15,475 nucleotides of DNA from Akkermansiaceae bacterium (GTDB lineage: Bacteria > Verrucomicrobiota > Verrucomicrobiia > Verrucomicrobiales > Akkermansiaceae), in contig JALZWJ010000237.1 of NCBI GenBank assembly GCA_023300065.1, forward strand, positions 1 through 15,475, given 5' to 3'. Of this stretch, positions 1 through 6,943 are shown one piece after another. Positions within the stretch are counted from its first letter, which is position 1; each line of letters begins with the position of its first letter. The notes below the pieces were generated by a model. The model saw only the letters and a program-made list of their open reading frames with translations, did no database searches and was not told where the DNA came from. Made by a program: the position numbers and the translations under genes.

Positions 1-155
1 ACTCTAGGTTTTTTTTAAAACTTTAGTGCTGCTGGTGGGCGATTTGCAACAAAATCCTCAAAAGTTAATGTTTTTAAGTAATTGGGCTAAGGCGGTCTCT
101 TGTGAATATGAAGAAAGACTTTCGACTGAAGGTGAGTGAGCTATAGTATCCAACG

Positions 156-845
156 ATGGCCCGCGAAGAGAAAGATCCCCCCAAAAAGAAGGTAAAAGGC
201 GACGAGAAAGAGGTCGATCTCACCAAGGGGTATGCCAAGACTCGTAAAAGTTTGATCGCGCGGCTGGAGAATTGGGAGGATCAACGGACGTGGGATGAAT
301 TTTATCAGACGTATTGGAAGTTGATTTACTCGGTCGGCATTAAGGCAGGGCTGCGGCATGACGAAGCCTTCGACACCGTGCAGGAGACGATCCTCTCGAT
401 CGCGAAGCAGAGTAAAAAGAATCTCTACGACCCGAATCAAGGCTCCTTTAAAACGTGGCTGATGAATATGACCCGCTGGCGGATTAACGATCAGTTCCGT
501 AAACGGAAGAAGGATACCGCAATGCCTGGTGGTGGCTGGGACGATGATCGCAAGACCGCGATCATTGACCGGTTTGAAGATCCCAAGGGAGATCTCTTAG
601 AGCGGATGTGGAATGTGGAGTGGCGGAAGAATGTGGCGGATATGGCTCTGACTCGGGTAAAGTCCCAGGTGTCACCAAAGCAGTATCAAATCTTTGATTA
701 CTACGTTGTGAAGCAGTGGGATGCTAAGAAAGTGCAGGATCATCTCGGGGTGAGTATGGCTCAGGTTTACCTCGCGAAGCATCGTGTCGGTTCAGTTTTA
801 AAAAAAGAGCTCGTGAAGCTCGAGAAAGATGCAAAACACGATTAG
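156..845 (+). CDS. ECF-type RNA polymerase sigma factor
   Basis: A 229-residue sigma-70 family protein of the extracytoplasmic-function type; it would direct RNA polymerase to a specific promoter set. Seen: a charged Lys/Glu-rich tail (residues 1-28), a sigma-2 region (about 33-118) with the motif FDTVQETIL at 72-80 and the DNA-melting segment SFKTWLMNMTRWRINDQFRKR, an acidic linker, and a sigma-4 helix-turn-helix (about 170-220) with VSPKQYQIFDYYVV and DHLGVSMAQVYLAKHRV. The canonical 'AED' of sigma-2.2 reads AFD (71-73), followed by Thr74. The last 17 bases overlap the kinase gene downstream, and no anti-sigma gene is visible, so control by that kinase is inferred. ATG 156 has no close Shine-Dalgarno; a purine stretch (GAAGGTGAG) ends about 20 bases upstream. 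Sigma family is certain; the ECF subgroup is not assigned. Confidence 0.93.
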   Translation: MAREEKDPPKKKVKGDEKEVDLTKGYAKTRKSLIARLENWEDQRTWDEFYQTYWKLIYSVGIKAGLRHDEAFDTVQETILSIAKQSKKNLYDPNQGSFKTWLMNMTRWRINDQFRKRKKDTAMPGGGWDDDRKTAIIDRFEDPKGDLLERMWNVEWRKNVADMALTRVKSQVSPKQYQIFDYYVVKQWDAKKVQDHLGVSMAQVYLAKHRVGSVLKKELVKLEKDAKHD

Positions 846-3420
846 GCCAGATCCATTGATCCCAGATCATGAAGTGCTCCGTAAGATCGGAGGCGGCGCC
901 TATGGGGAGGTGTGGCTAGCTCGCGGCGTGACTGGGGCGATGCGCGCTGTGAAGATTGTTTATCGGGAAGATTTTTCTGATGAACGTTCCTTTGAGCGTG
1001 AGTTTGAGGGGATTTTGCGTTTCGAGCCGATCTCGCGAGACCATCGGGGGTTCGTCAATATCCTCCACGTGGGACGGAGTTCTGATGAGAAGGCCTTCTA
1101 TTACTATGTGATGGAGTTGGGCGATGATGCTCATAATGAGGGCGATGTGAACCCAGTGGAGTATGAGCCACGGACGTTACGGACGGATATGTTGCGGGCT
1201 AACGGCTCCCCACTCCCTACGAATTTCTGTATTGAGACGGGGCGGCGCCTTGCGGAGGCTCTGGGGGAACTGCATGAGCGGGGGTTGACTCACCGAGATG
1301 TGAAGCCCTCTAATATTATTTTCGTGGAGGGGAAGGCCAAGTTGGCCGATATTGGTTTGGTAGCGGCGAAGGATCAGCGAACCTTTGTGGGGACCGAGGG
1401 CTTCGTTCCGCCCGAGGGGCCAGGGTCCGAGCAGGCTGATATTTATGGTCTGGGGAAAGTCCTTTATGAAATGGCCTCTGGGATGGATCGGCTTCAGTTT
1501 CCTGAGTTACCAGATAAGAGTCCTGGGGATGATCAGCGGAAGAAATGGATCCGGCTGAACCGGATGATTTGTGATATTTGTGACCCTCGGATTGCGAAGC
1601 GTAAAATTAAGAGTGGGGTGGAATTGGCGGATGCGCTCTCGCGGCTTCAACAGGGAAAGGCGAAGGTTAAGAAAGTCCCGTTACTCGCGAAGGTAGGATT
1701 TGCCCTCCTTGCCTTCATGGGGCTTTTTGCAAGTCAGGTGTGGATTGAGAACACGTGGGGGACTCATATAATCGAGGGGAAAAGGGAGCCGCTTCCGCCG
1801 CGTTTTGTGATGGTGAAAGTCATCAGTGATCCAGCGGGGGCGGAAGTTTTTAATGAAGATGGGGAGTTGTTAGATTACACTCCTGCGAATTTGCCGAATT
1901 TAGAGGTGGGGACAGGCCTTGTTCTCTTTCTGCGTGCCCCGGAGTGTCGGGAGCTGAGGGTGGTGCGAGAGATCGTAGATGAGGGCCAACAGGTGATGGT
2001 TATTAGCGAGACCTTGCCGCTTTTTTCTCCACCAAAAGAGGGGGAGCCGTGGACCGATGTCTTAGGGCATTCCTATCTCCCTCACGGAGAGCGGGGCGAG
2101 CAGCATCAATCTGGATCTCACGTTTCGGAGCAGAATTGGCGCCTCTTCCTCCGCGAAACTGGAAGGAAATTTAAAGCAGTCGCCTTTCCTTATGGTGGGC
2201 AGAAGATCGTGGCAGTTCCTGAGTCTTGGGCGGATCATTATGCGCGGTGGTTAATGGGAAAGTGCGTGGATGAGGGGTATTTTGAGGAGTACTCGGAGGA
2301 AGATCTAGAGGGGAATCGTCAGCTGATTGCTGATTATGATCGCCGCTTTCCTGAAAATAAGCTGCCCGCTCAGGCCAAGAGAGATGGCCGGGTGCTAAGA
2401 CCGTTCTACTGCATCGTGCGGGCCATTCCATATGGAACCATCACGGTGGATACCGAGCCGAGCGGAGCTTATGTTTATATCAATGATGTGCCTGTTGGGG
2501 TGACTCCATACGGAGGGGCGCGGTATAACGAAAAAGTCATCCCAGGGAAGGTTGAATTGAGGTTCGAGTACGGTGGGTATACGACTTACATTCACCGATT
2601 TAATCTTCGTGACGGCGGTCACTTAGAAAAGACCTTTGTCCTCAAGAAAAACCAAAGCCTCACGCCCGGTCAGCAATGGTTCAATAGTCTGGGTATGAGT
2701 TTGGAGCCCCTCAATGATCGCTTGATGGTTGCGGCTTGGGAGACTCGAAGCCGAGATTACCGTGCGTATTTGAAGGCGACCAAGCAATCTGCGGGTAGCA
2801 TTAAATTGAGCACTGATCCTGAGGTGCCAGTTGCCGGAGTGACTCGGGGAGAGTGTGAGAGTTTTTGTGAGTGGCTTACCGAAATGGAGCGGCCTAATTT
2901 TATCAATTCCGATTACCGCTACCGTTTGCCAACAGATCTAGAATGGAGCCAGATGGTCGGCTTGGTCGAAATCGGAGATGGGCCGGCAGAGCGTGAAAAA
3001 GAAATCAATAATCAAGAAGAGTTTCCGTGGGGCGTGACCTTCCCCCCCATAGAAGGGGCTGGGAATTACGCTGACCTCTCTGCCGTTAAGCTCTTCTCTG
3101 CGGACCGCCTCATCGAAGATTATGACGATGGCTTTCCGAAGTTGGCTCCGGTTGGGAAGTTTTCGCAAAACATCCTCGGGCTTTTTGATCTGGGTGGAAA
3201 CGTCCACGAGTGGGTTTCTGACTCCTATCTGAGTGAGTCCCTAGGGGTCCTTCGGGGGGGTGGGTGGAATAGTTTTAGTGAGCCTCATTTGGAGTCGAGA
3301 TTCCGCTATCCTGCTGATATTGATTCGAGGGAAGAGAGTTATGGATTTAGAGTCGTGCTTGCTAAGGACAACGAAGAAGAGCAAGAAGAGTCAGCCCTAA
3401 ATGATGATACCGATGGTTGA
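829..3420 (+). CDS. Membrane Ser/Thr protein kinase with PEGA and SUMF1-like domains
   Basis: An 863-residue predicted transmembrane kinase. Seen: a Hanks-type kinase domain (about 14-275) with Gly-loop GGGAYGEVW (21-29), Lys42, HRDVKPSN (155-162; catalytic Asp157) and DIG instead of DFG (174-176); one hydrophobic segment (about 286-304); a PEGA-like beta domain (326-397); a degenerate module (405-532); a second PEGA domain (536-606); and a SUMF1/formylglycine-generating-enzyme-like domain (615-845) with YRLPTDLEW, GLFDLGGNVHEW, LRGGGW and YGFRV. The paired cysteines of catalytic FGE (SYCxRYR region) are absent, so the domain is probably a ligand- or protein-binding fold rather than an oxidase. 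Inferred topology: kinase in the cytoplasm, PEGA/SUMF1 outside. The ATG lies inside the sigma gene (17-base overlap), which suggests coupled translation and that the sigma factor is a substrate or partner. Confidence 0.93.
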   Translation: MQNTIRPDPLIPDHEVLRKIGGGAYGEVWLARGVTGAMRAVKIVYREDFSDERSFEREFEGILRFEPISRDHRGFVNILHVGRSSDEKAFYYYVMELGDDAHNEGDVNPVEYEPRTLRTDMLRANGSPLPTNFCIETGRRLAEALGELHERGLTHRDVKPSNIIFVEGKAKLADIGLVAAKDQRTFVGTEGFVPPEGPGSEQADIYGLGKVLYEMASGMDRLQFPELPDKSPGDDQRKKWIRLNRMICDICDPRIAKRKIKSGVELADALSRLQQGKAKVKKVPLLAKVGFALLAFMGLFASQVWIENTWGTHIIEGKREPLPPRFVMVKVISDPAGAEVFNEDGELLDYTPANLPNLEVGTGLVLFLRAPECRELRVVREIVDEGQQVMVISETLPLFSPPKEGEPWTDVLGHSYLPHGERGEQHQSGSHVSEQNWRLFLRETGRKFKAVAFPYGGQKIVAVPESWADHYARWLMGKCVDEGYFEEYSEEDLEGNRQLIADYDRRFPENKLPAQAKRDGRVLRPFYCIVRAIPYGTITVDTEPSGAYVYINDVPVGVTPYGGARYNEKVIPGKVELRFEYGGYTTYIHRFNLRDGGHLEKTFVLKKNQSLTPGQQWFNSLGMSLEPLNDRLMVAAWETRSRDYRAYLKATKQSAGSIKLSTDPEVPVAGVTRGECESFCEWLTEMERPNFINSDYRYRLPTDLEWSQMVGLVEIGDGPAEREKEINNQEEFPWGVTFPPIEGAGNYADLSAVKLFSADRLIEDYDDGFPKLAPVGKFSQNILGLFDLGGNVHEWVSDSYLSESLGVLRGGGWNSFSEPHLESRFRYPADIDSREESYGFRVVLAKDNEEEQEESALNDDTDG

Positions 3421-3877
3421 TATCCGAATAGATTACGAAGGTCAGTTGCGATGCTGCGCCCAACACATGCCCTCCAGCACGAAGCTTGAGACTGATGCTC
3501 CCGTTGATAATCAGGGGCGGGGCGAGAGCTTTTCACCCACTGATCTCGTGGCGACCGCCCTCGGCACCTGTATGGCGACGATCATCGGGATCACGGCTCA
3601 GCATAGAAATATCGATGTGCGTGGAATGCGTGTCTCTGTGCAGAAGGAGATGTCTGATGATCTGCCTCGGCGGATCGGTAGGCTGGTTGTAGAGATTTTC
3701 ATGCCTCTCAGTGAGACTCACCCAGATAAAAAAATCTTCCAAAGCGCCGCTCTGAGTTGCCCAGTGCAGCACAGCATTAATCCTGAAATTCAGGTTGATT
3801 TGAGCTGGCACTGGAAGCCCGATAACGTGTCGCCAGTCCGCCCGCAAGATTCATCTGGCTGGGCGTCTGGTTCCTAG
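3413..3877 (+). CDS. OsmC-family peroxiredoxin-like protein
   Basis: A 154-residue OsmC/Ohr-fold protein; family members reduce organic hydroperoxides in the cytoplasm using two cysteines. Seen: SPTDLVATALGTCMATIIG (41-59) with the peroxidatic-type Cys53, and SAALSCPVQHSI (111-122) with the second conserved Cys116, so the active-site pair is intact. Two extra cysteines (14, 15) lie near the N terminus. It resembles the YhfA-like branch more than classical Ohr. I chose ATG 3413 because homologues start near VDIRIDYEG; ATGs at 3401 and 3404 are also in frame. With 3413 it overlaps the kinase stop (3418-3420) by 8 bases, with 3401 by 20, and there is no separate promoter. Translation is therefore probably coupled to the kinase gene, which suggests a redox function for the whole cassette. 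Confidence 0.87.
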   Translation: MVDIRIDYEGQLRCCAQHMPSSTKLETDAPVDNQGRGESFSPTDLVATALGTCMATIIGITAQHRNIDVRGMRVSVQKEMSDDLPRRIGRLVVEIFMPLSETHPDKKIFQSAALSCPVQHSINPEIQVDLSWHWKPDNVSPVRPQDSSGWASGS

Positions 3878-3918
3878 ACGTTCTGGTCGTCACACGTGCT
3901 GTCTTTGTCTCAGCGGAT

Positions 3919-4515
3919 CTAGCCGATGTCGATCATGCCATACTCGCCGTCTCGCTTACGCCAGACGATGGAGATGACATCACGTCGTGCGTTCTTGAAG
4001 ACGACAAACGGCTTCTCGGTGAGGTCCAGTTCAATCACGGCTTCCTCTTTGAAGAGGCGGCGCATACTCACTGATTCCTTGTGGACGAAGAAGGGCATGG
4101 GCTCTTCTGCCTCGTTCACTTCATCCGGGAGGTCATCGAGGAAGTCCGCACGGTAGCTCTTCTCATCGAGGTAGGTAATGCTCTCTTCTTTACGCGGGGT
4201 GCGCCTCTTCAGGAGGCGGGTCTTGTGCTTCCGCATTCTCCGGGCAATTTTGTCGATCGTGAAATCGATGCTCTTATACATGTCATCGGTCTCAGAGGAG
4301 GCATCGATCACGATATGATCAGCGCAGAAAAGGATGATCTCGGCCTTATGTCGGCGGTTTCCTTCTACATCTAAGATGGCCTTAGCCTCGATGATGCGAG
4401 GGTAATCCAAATGAATGCCGGCGATCTTCTCCGTGGCGTATTGGCGGAGGGAATCAGTGATGTCTTCGTGACGCACTGTCACGGTAATTTTAGTGTCTAC
4501 GTTTCTTGTTTGCAT
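3919..4515 (-). CDS. hpf: Ribosome hibernation promoting factor, long form
   Basis: A 198-residue long-form HPF. The family binds the decoding region of the 30S subunit in stationary phase and, through its C-terminal domain, dimerises ribosomes into inactive 100S particles. Seen: an N-terminal S30AE/RaiA domain (about 8-105) with VTVRHEDITDSLRQYATEKI, the central DADI-like strand region (HIVIDASSETDDMYKSID) and a basic helix (IARRMRKHKTRLLKRR); an acidic linker (106-137); and the S30AE C-terminal domain (138-197) ending in KPFVVFKNARRDVISIVWRKRDGEYGMIDI. The gene lies 88 bases downstream of rho on the same strand and converges with the OsmC gene. No clear Shine-Dalgarno precedes ATG 4515. A short palindrome (GGTA-5 nt-TACC, 4526-4538) lies just upstream. 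Confidence 0.95.
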   Translation of the reverse strand: MQTRNVDTKITVTVRHEDITDSLRQYATEKIAGIHLDYPRIIEAKAILDVEGNRRHKAEIILFCADHIVIDASSETDDMYKSIDFTIDKIARRMRKHKTRLLKRRTPRKEESITYLDEKSYRADFLDDLPDEVNEAEEPMPFFVHKESVSMRRLFKEEAVIELDLTEKPFVVFKNARRDVISIVWRKRDGEYGMIDIG

Positions 4516-4554
4516 AATGAACTGTGGTAAAAAATACCTTAGCTCATTACTAAC

Positions 4555-4585
4555 AGGAGGGAGGGGATTTCGCCACCTCTTTCCT
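4555..4585. repeat. Imperfect inverted repeat between rho and hpf
   Basis: Arms AGGAGGGAGG (4555-4564) and CCTCTTTCCT (4576-4585) form a 10-bp stem around an 11-base loop, with two G-T wobbles when read as plus-strand RNA. In the rho/hpf transcript (minus strand) the same positions become A-C mismatches, leaving 8 pairs. No T-run follows on the minus strand. It could be an RNA processing or attenuation element between the two genes, or a chance purine/pyrimidine tract. Confidence 0.35.
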
Positions 4586-4603
4586 CATTAAAGTGATTGA
4601 GAT

Positions 4604-6040
4604 CTAGCCTTTAATCTCCATCAGCATTTGTGCGTTGCTGGGGAACTTTCTCATGAAGAAGAGCAACCGCTCCATCGCTTCCACTGGCTTATGCCCTGCG
4701 AGGCCTCGCCGCACCATGTAGAGTTTCTTCAGTGTCATCTCGGGGAGGATCAATTCTTCGCGCCGTGTGCCGGATTTAAAGATATCGGCGGCAGGGTAGA
4801 CGTAGTGCTCGGCGATGCGCCGGTCTAGGACTAGCTCCATGTTTCCGGTTCCTTTGAATTCTTGGAAAATCGCTTCATCGGCCTTGGAGTTCGTCTGAAT
4901 CAGAGCAGTTGCGATGATGGTTAAGGAACCAGCCTCGCGAGTATTACGAGCTGCGGCGAACAGACGGCGAGGCATTTCTAATGCCCCCGCCACGATGCCG
5001 CCGGATTGATACCCGCGGCCTCGGCTTTCGCGGCTCCCGCCCATGTTACCGTTATAGGCCCGGGCGAGTCGTGTGATGGAGTCCATAAGGATAAAGACGT
5101 GTTGACCCGCCTCTACGAGGCGTTTGGCTCGCTCAACGCACAGCTCGGCGAGGCGGCAGTGATTGCGCGGTGATTCATCATTCGAGCTGGCATAAATCTC
5201 AGCGTCTGGAAGTTGGCGGCGGAATTCCGTCACCTCTTCTGGCCGTTCATCGACGAGTAAGATCATGAGGTGAATGTGTTCTTCGTGCCGTTCTTGGACG
5301 GCTTGTGCCATGTGTAACAGGAGGGTCGTTTTGCCAGAGCGGGGAGGGGATACGATGAGGCCTCGCTGGCCGCGCCCTACCGGTGACATGAGGTCTACGA
5401 TACGGGTCGTAAAGCGCTCGGGAGTTGTCTCAAAGCCAATTTGTTTGCTTGGGTTAACTGCCTTAAGTTCTTCAAAGGCTGGGAGCTTGCGAGCGTCTTC
5501 AGGTTTTTGATCATTGATCGAGGTGATTTCTACCATCTGTGGGCCACGGCTGCTATCTCTCGCCATTCCTTTCAGCCAGACTCCTGGGCGGATACCGTGC
5601 TTTCGAGTTAAATCAGGGGGGACAAAGACGTCCTCTTTCCTTTGTTCAAAGTCTTGGTCGGCTTTCCGGAGGAATCCAAATCCCTTTGGTGCAATTTCAA
5701 AGAGGCCATCGACTGCTACCGGCTCGCCCGTGAATTCAAAAGGCTTCCGCTCGCCGCGGTCTCTCTGCTCACCTCTCTGGTTGTTTCGTTGAGTATCGCG
5801 GTCGCCTCGGTCGCGTGGACCGTATCCGCGCACTCGCCCTTGTTTCTGGCCGCGTCCTTGGCTGCCGCCCGCTTCGCCATCGCGGTTGTCTTGGTCACGA
5901 TTTCCCCCACCACCACCATTGCGGCTTCGGCTCCGGTTGCGATTACGGTTGCGGTTACGATTATTACGTCGGCGGCCGTCAGAGTCGCCAGAGGCTTGTT
6001 GGCCTCCTTGATGTGAGGAATCAGAGTCAGGTGGAGTCAT
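4604..6040 (-). CDS. rho: Transcription termination factor Rho
   Basis: A 478-residue Rho, the hexameric RNA-dependent ATPase that ends untranslated transcripts. Seen: a disordered Arg/Asn/Gly/Asp-rich tail (1-100) with NRNRNRNRSRSRN; an OB-fold/cold-shock RNA-binding domain (about 108-170; GLFEIAPKGFGFLR, KEDVFVPPDL); then the ATPase core with Walker A SPPRSGKTTLL (231-241), Walker B LMILLVDERPEEV (258-270), DSITRLARAYN (320-330), GGIVAGALEMPRRLF (347-361) and QEFKGTGNMELVLDR (393-407). The catalytic core looks intact. The usual N-terminal three-helix Rho_N domain is not visible; an in-frame stop at 6068-6070 means no longer version starts upstream. The segment after ARAYN is about five residues longer than in E. 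coli Rho and is Gly/Arg-rich. No strong Shine-Dalgarno. Confidence 0.96.
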   Translation of the reverse strand: MTPPDSDSSHQGGQQASGDSDGRRRNNRNRNRNRNRSRSRNGGGGGNRDQDNRDGEAGGSQGRGQKQGRVRGYGPRDRGDRDTQRNNQRGEQRDRGERKPFEFTGEPVAVDGLFEIAPKGFGFLRKADQDFEQRKEDVFVPPDLTRKHGIRPGVWLKGMARDSSRGPQMVEITSINDQKPEDARKLPAFEELKAVNPSKQIGFETTPERFTTRIVDLMSPVGRGQRGLIVSPPRSGKTTLLLHMAQAVQERHEEHIHLMILLVDERPEEVTEFRRQLPDAEIYASSNDESPRNHCRLAELCVERAKRLVEAGQHVFILMDSITRLARAYNGNMGGSRESRGRGYQSGGIVAGALEMPRRLFAAARNTREAGSLTIIATALIQTNSKADEAIFQEFKGTGNMELVLDRRIAEHYVYPAADIFKSGTRREELILPEMTLKKLYMVRRGLAGHKPVEAMERLLFFMRKFPSNAQMLMEIKG

Positions 6041-6179
6041 GGGAGATGATAAAACGAAAAAGGGTGGTCACTCAGTAAGTAGGGGAAGGGAGTCAGGTCG
6101 GGCCTGATTCAACCCAGCCGACTTGGCATGAGGGTGGTCTGGGAGATCCTTAAGGCGGGCTTGCTCGCCGGATATGGCG

Positions 6180-6207
6180 GGCGTTTTGGCGGGGGGCCGA
6201 AAACGCC
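6180..6207. repeat. Inverted repeat in the rho/rpmG intergenic region
   Basis: Perfect 8-base arms GGCGTTTT (6180-6187) and AAAACGCC (6200-6207) enclose a GC-rich interior in which GGC (6188-6190) can pair with GCC (6196-6198), leaving one bulged G. The stem could form in the rho 5' leader, about 140 bases upstream of the rho start. No T-run follows on either strand, so it is not a standard intrinsic terminator. It may be a leader structure or a protein-binding site. Confidence 0.45.
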
Positions 6208-6360
6208 GGAGCAAGACGTAGATGATCTCTCAAAAAAGATAAGAGGGAAGTGGGAAAAATTCACCGACGTCCTTCAACTGGGAGGAGTTTGCTCAGGAAA
6301 CCTTGTAAGAGCAACGATTTTTTCTCATGTAGAAGATTCGTAACTTTCCTCGGTTTTCCC

Positions 6361-6390
6361 TTGACGATGAGGTGGATTTTCATAGCTTCC
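6361..6390 (+). promoter_or_regulatory. Possible promoter of rpmG-rpsR
   Basis: TTGACG at 6361-6366 matches the sigma-70 -35 consensus in five of six positions, about 50 bases before the rpmG start. A -10 box at the normal spacing is poor (around CATAGCTT, 6381-6388), so only the -35 half is convincing. Confidence 0.3.
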
Positions 6391-6418
6391 GCGTCCCGAT
6401 TTCCTACTTTTTAAGACT

Positions 6419-6592
6419 ATGCCACGCGACATTATTATTCTGGAATGCACTGAGGCCAAGGCCGAAGGCAAGCCGACCTCCCGCTACACCAGCACCCGTA
6501 ACAAGAAAAGCCTCAATACACCAGGTCGTCTTGAGAAGAAGAAATTCAATCCTTTCCTCAATCGCCGCACGCTTCACCGCGAGCTCCGATAG
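6419..6592 (+). CDS. rpmG: 50S ribosomal protein L33
   Basis: A 57-residue protein that starts [19 protein letters not shown] and ends [14 protein letters not shown], matching bacterial L33, a small protein of the large subunit near the E site. The zinc-ribbon cysteines are mostly lost: the first pair CxxC reads CTEA (Cys10 only) and the second pair reads NPFL. This is therefore the zinc-independent (C-minus) form. ATG 6419 gives the family's usual N terminus; no clear Shine-Dalgarno precedes it. rpsR follows after 26 bases, so the two are probably cotranscribed, an arrangement seen in other bacteria. Confidence 0.93.
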   Translation: MPRDIIILECTEAKAEGKPTSRYTSTRNKKSLNTPGRLEKKKFNPFLNRRTLHRELR

Positions 6593-6618
6593 TTCGTCTC
6601 CTACTTACCTTATTTATT

Positions 6619-6861
6619 ATGTCTGAGCCAAAGACCATCCAGCGCCGGATCAACTTCCGTAAGCACAATAAGTCGATGACCACAAAGCGTCTCGATCTTC
6701 CTTTTGAGAAAGTCAGCTACCAAAACCCTGACGTTCTTACGAAGTTCACGACTGAGACCGGTCGTATTCTTCCCCGTAAAGTCACTGGCGTCTCTGCCAA
6801 GATGCACCGTGCCATCACTCGTGAGATCAAGCGCGCTCGTGCCGTAAATCTCCTTCCATAA
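6619..6861 (+). CDS. rpsR: 30S ribosomal protein S18
   Basis: An 80-residue S18, which sits on the small-subunit platform beside S6 and 16S rRNA. Seen: the family core DLPFEKVSYQNPDVLTKFTTETGRILPRKVTGVSAKMHRAITREIKRAR (residues 26-75 approximately), with the conserved GRILPRKxTG signature and a basic C-terminal helix ending in LLP. It contains no cysteine, so it does not bind zinc. Length is normal. It is the last gene before a strong intrinsic terminator and probably shares a transcript with rpmG. Confidence 0.96.
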   Translation: MSEPKTIQRRINFRKHNKSMTTKRLDLPFEKVSYQNPDVLTKFTTETGRILPRKVTGVSAKMHRAITREIKRARAVNLLP

Positions 6862-6888
6862 GGAATCTGACTTTTCAGTTTATTTTTC

Positions 6889-6920
6889 AAAACCGCTCGG
6901 AGTAATCCGAGCGGTTTTTT
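6889..6920 (+). terminator. Intrinsic terminator after rpsR
   Basis: A perfect stem with arms AAAACCGCTCGGA (6889-6901) and TCCGAGCGGTTTT (6906-6918), a 4-base loop GTAA and a continuing T-run to 6920. It begins 28 bases after the rpsR stop and is a textbook Rho-independent terminator, separating the ribosomal genes from the transporter operon. Confidence 0.93.
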
Positions 6921-6943
6921 GTGTGATGGTGTGTGGTCGTAGC

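Larger units (their letters stand above)
6041..6418. other. Divergent intergenic region between rho and rpmG
   Basis: This 378-base region must hold the leaders and promoters of two divergent housekeeping units. Visible structure: an inverted repeat TCAGG/CCTGA at 6093-6107, a larger one at 6180-6207, and a TTGACG hexamer at 6361-6366 upstream of rpmG. An open frame at 6128-6343 (plus strand, 71 codons) has no ribosome binding site and no recognisable family, so I treat it as chance. I see no tRNA or known riboswitch consensus. Confidence 0.6.

Noticed and set aside
108..146. A 12-codon open frame (starting MKKDFRLK) just before the sigma factor gene, possibly a leader peptide
   Set aside because: It has no ribosome binding site and no runs of regulatory codons; short frames of this size are common by chance.
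3878..3918. Possible bidirectional terminator between the convergent OsmC and hpf genes
   Set aside because: Only four-base stems (GACG/CGTC) and no T-runs are present in this 41-base gap.
5642..6016. A 124-codon plus-strand frame rich in Ala/Val/Ser that looks like a membrane protein
   Set aside because: It is the antisense of the low-complexity rho tail and core, which is strongly supported.
6128..6343. A 71-codon plus-strand frame between rho and rpmG
   Set aside because: No Shine-Dalgarno, no recognisable family, and it spans an inverted repeat in a region that must hold two divergent leaders.
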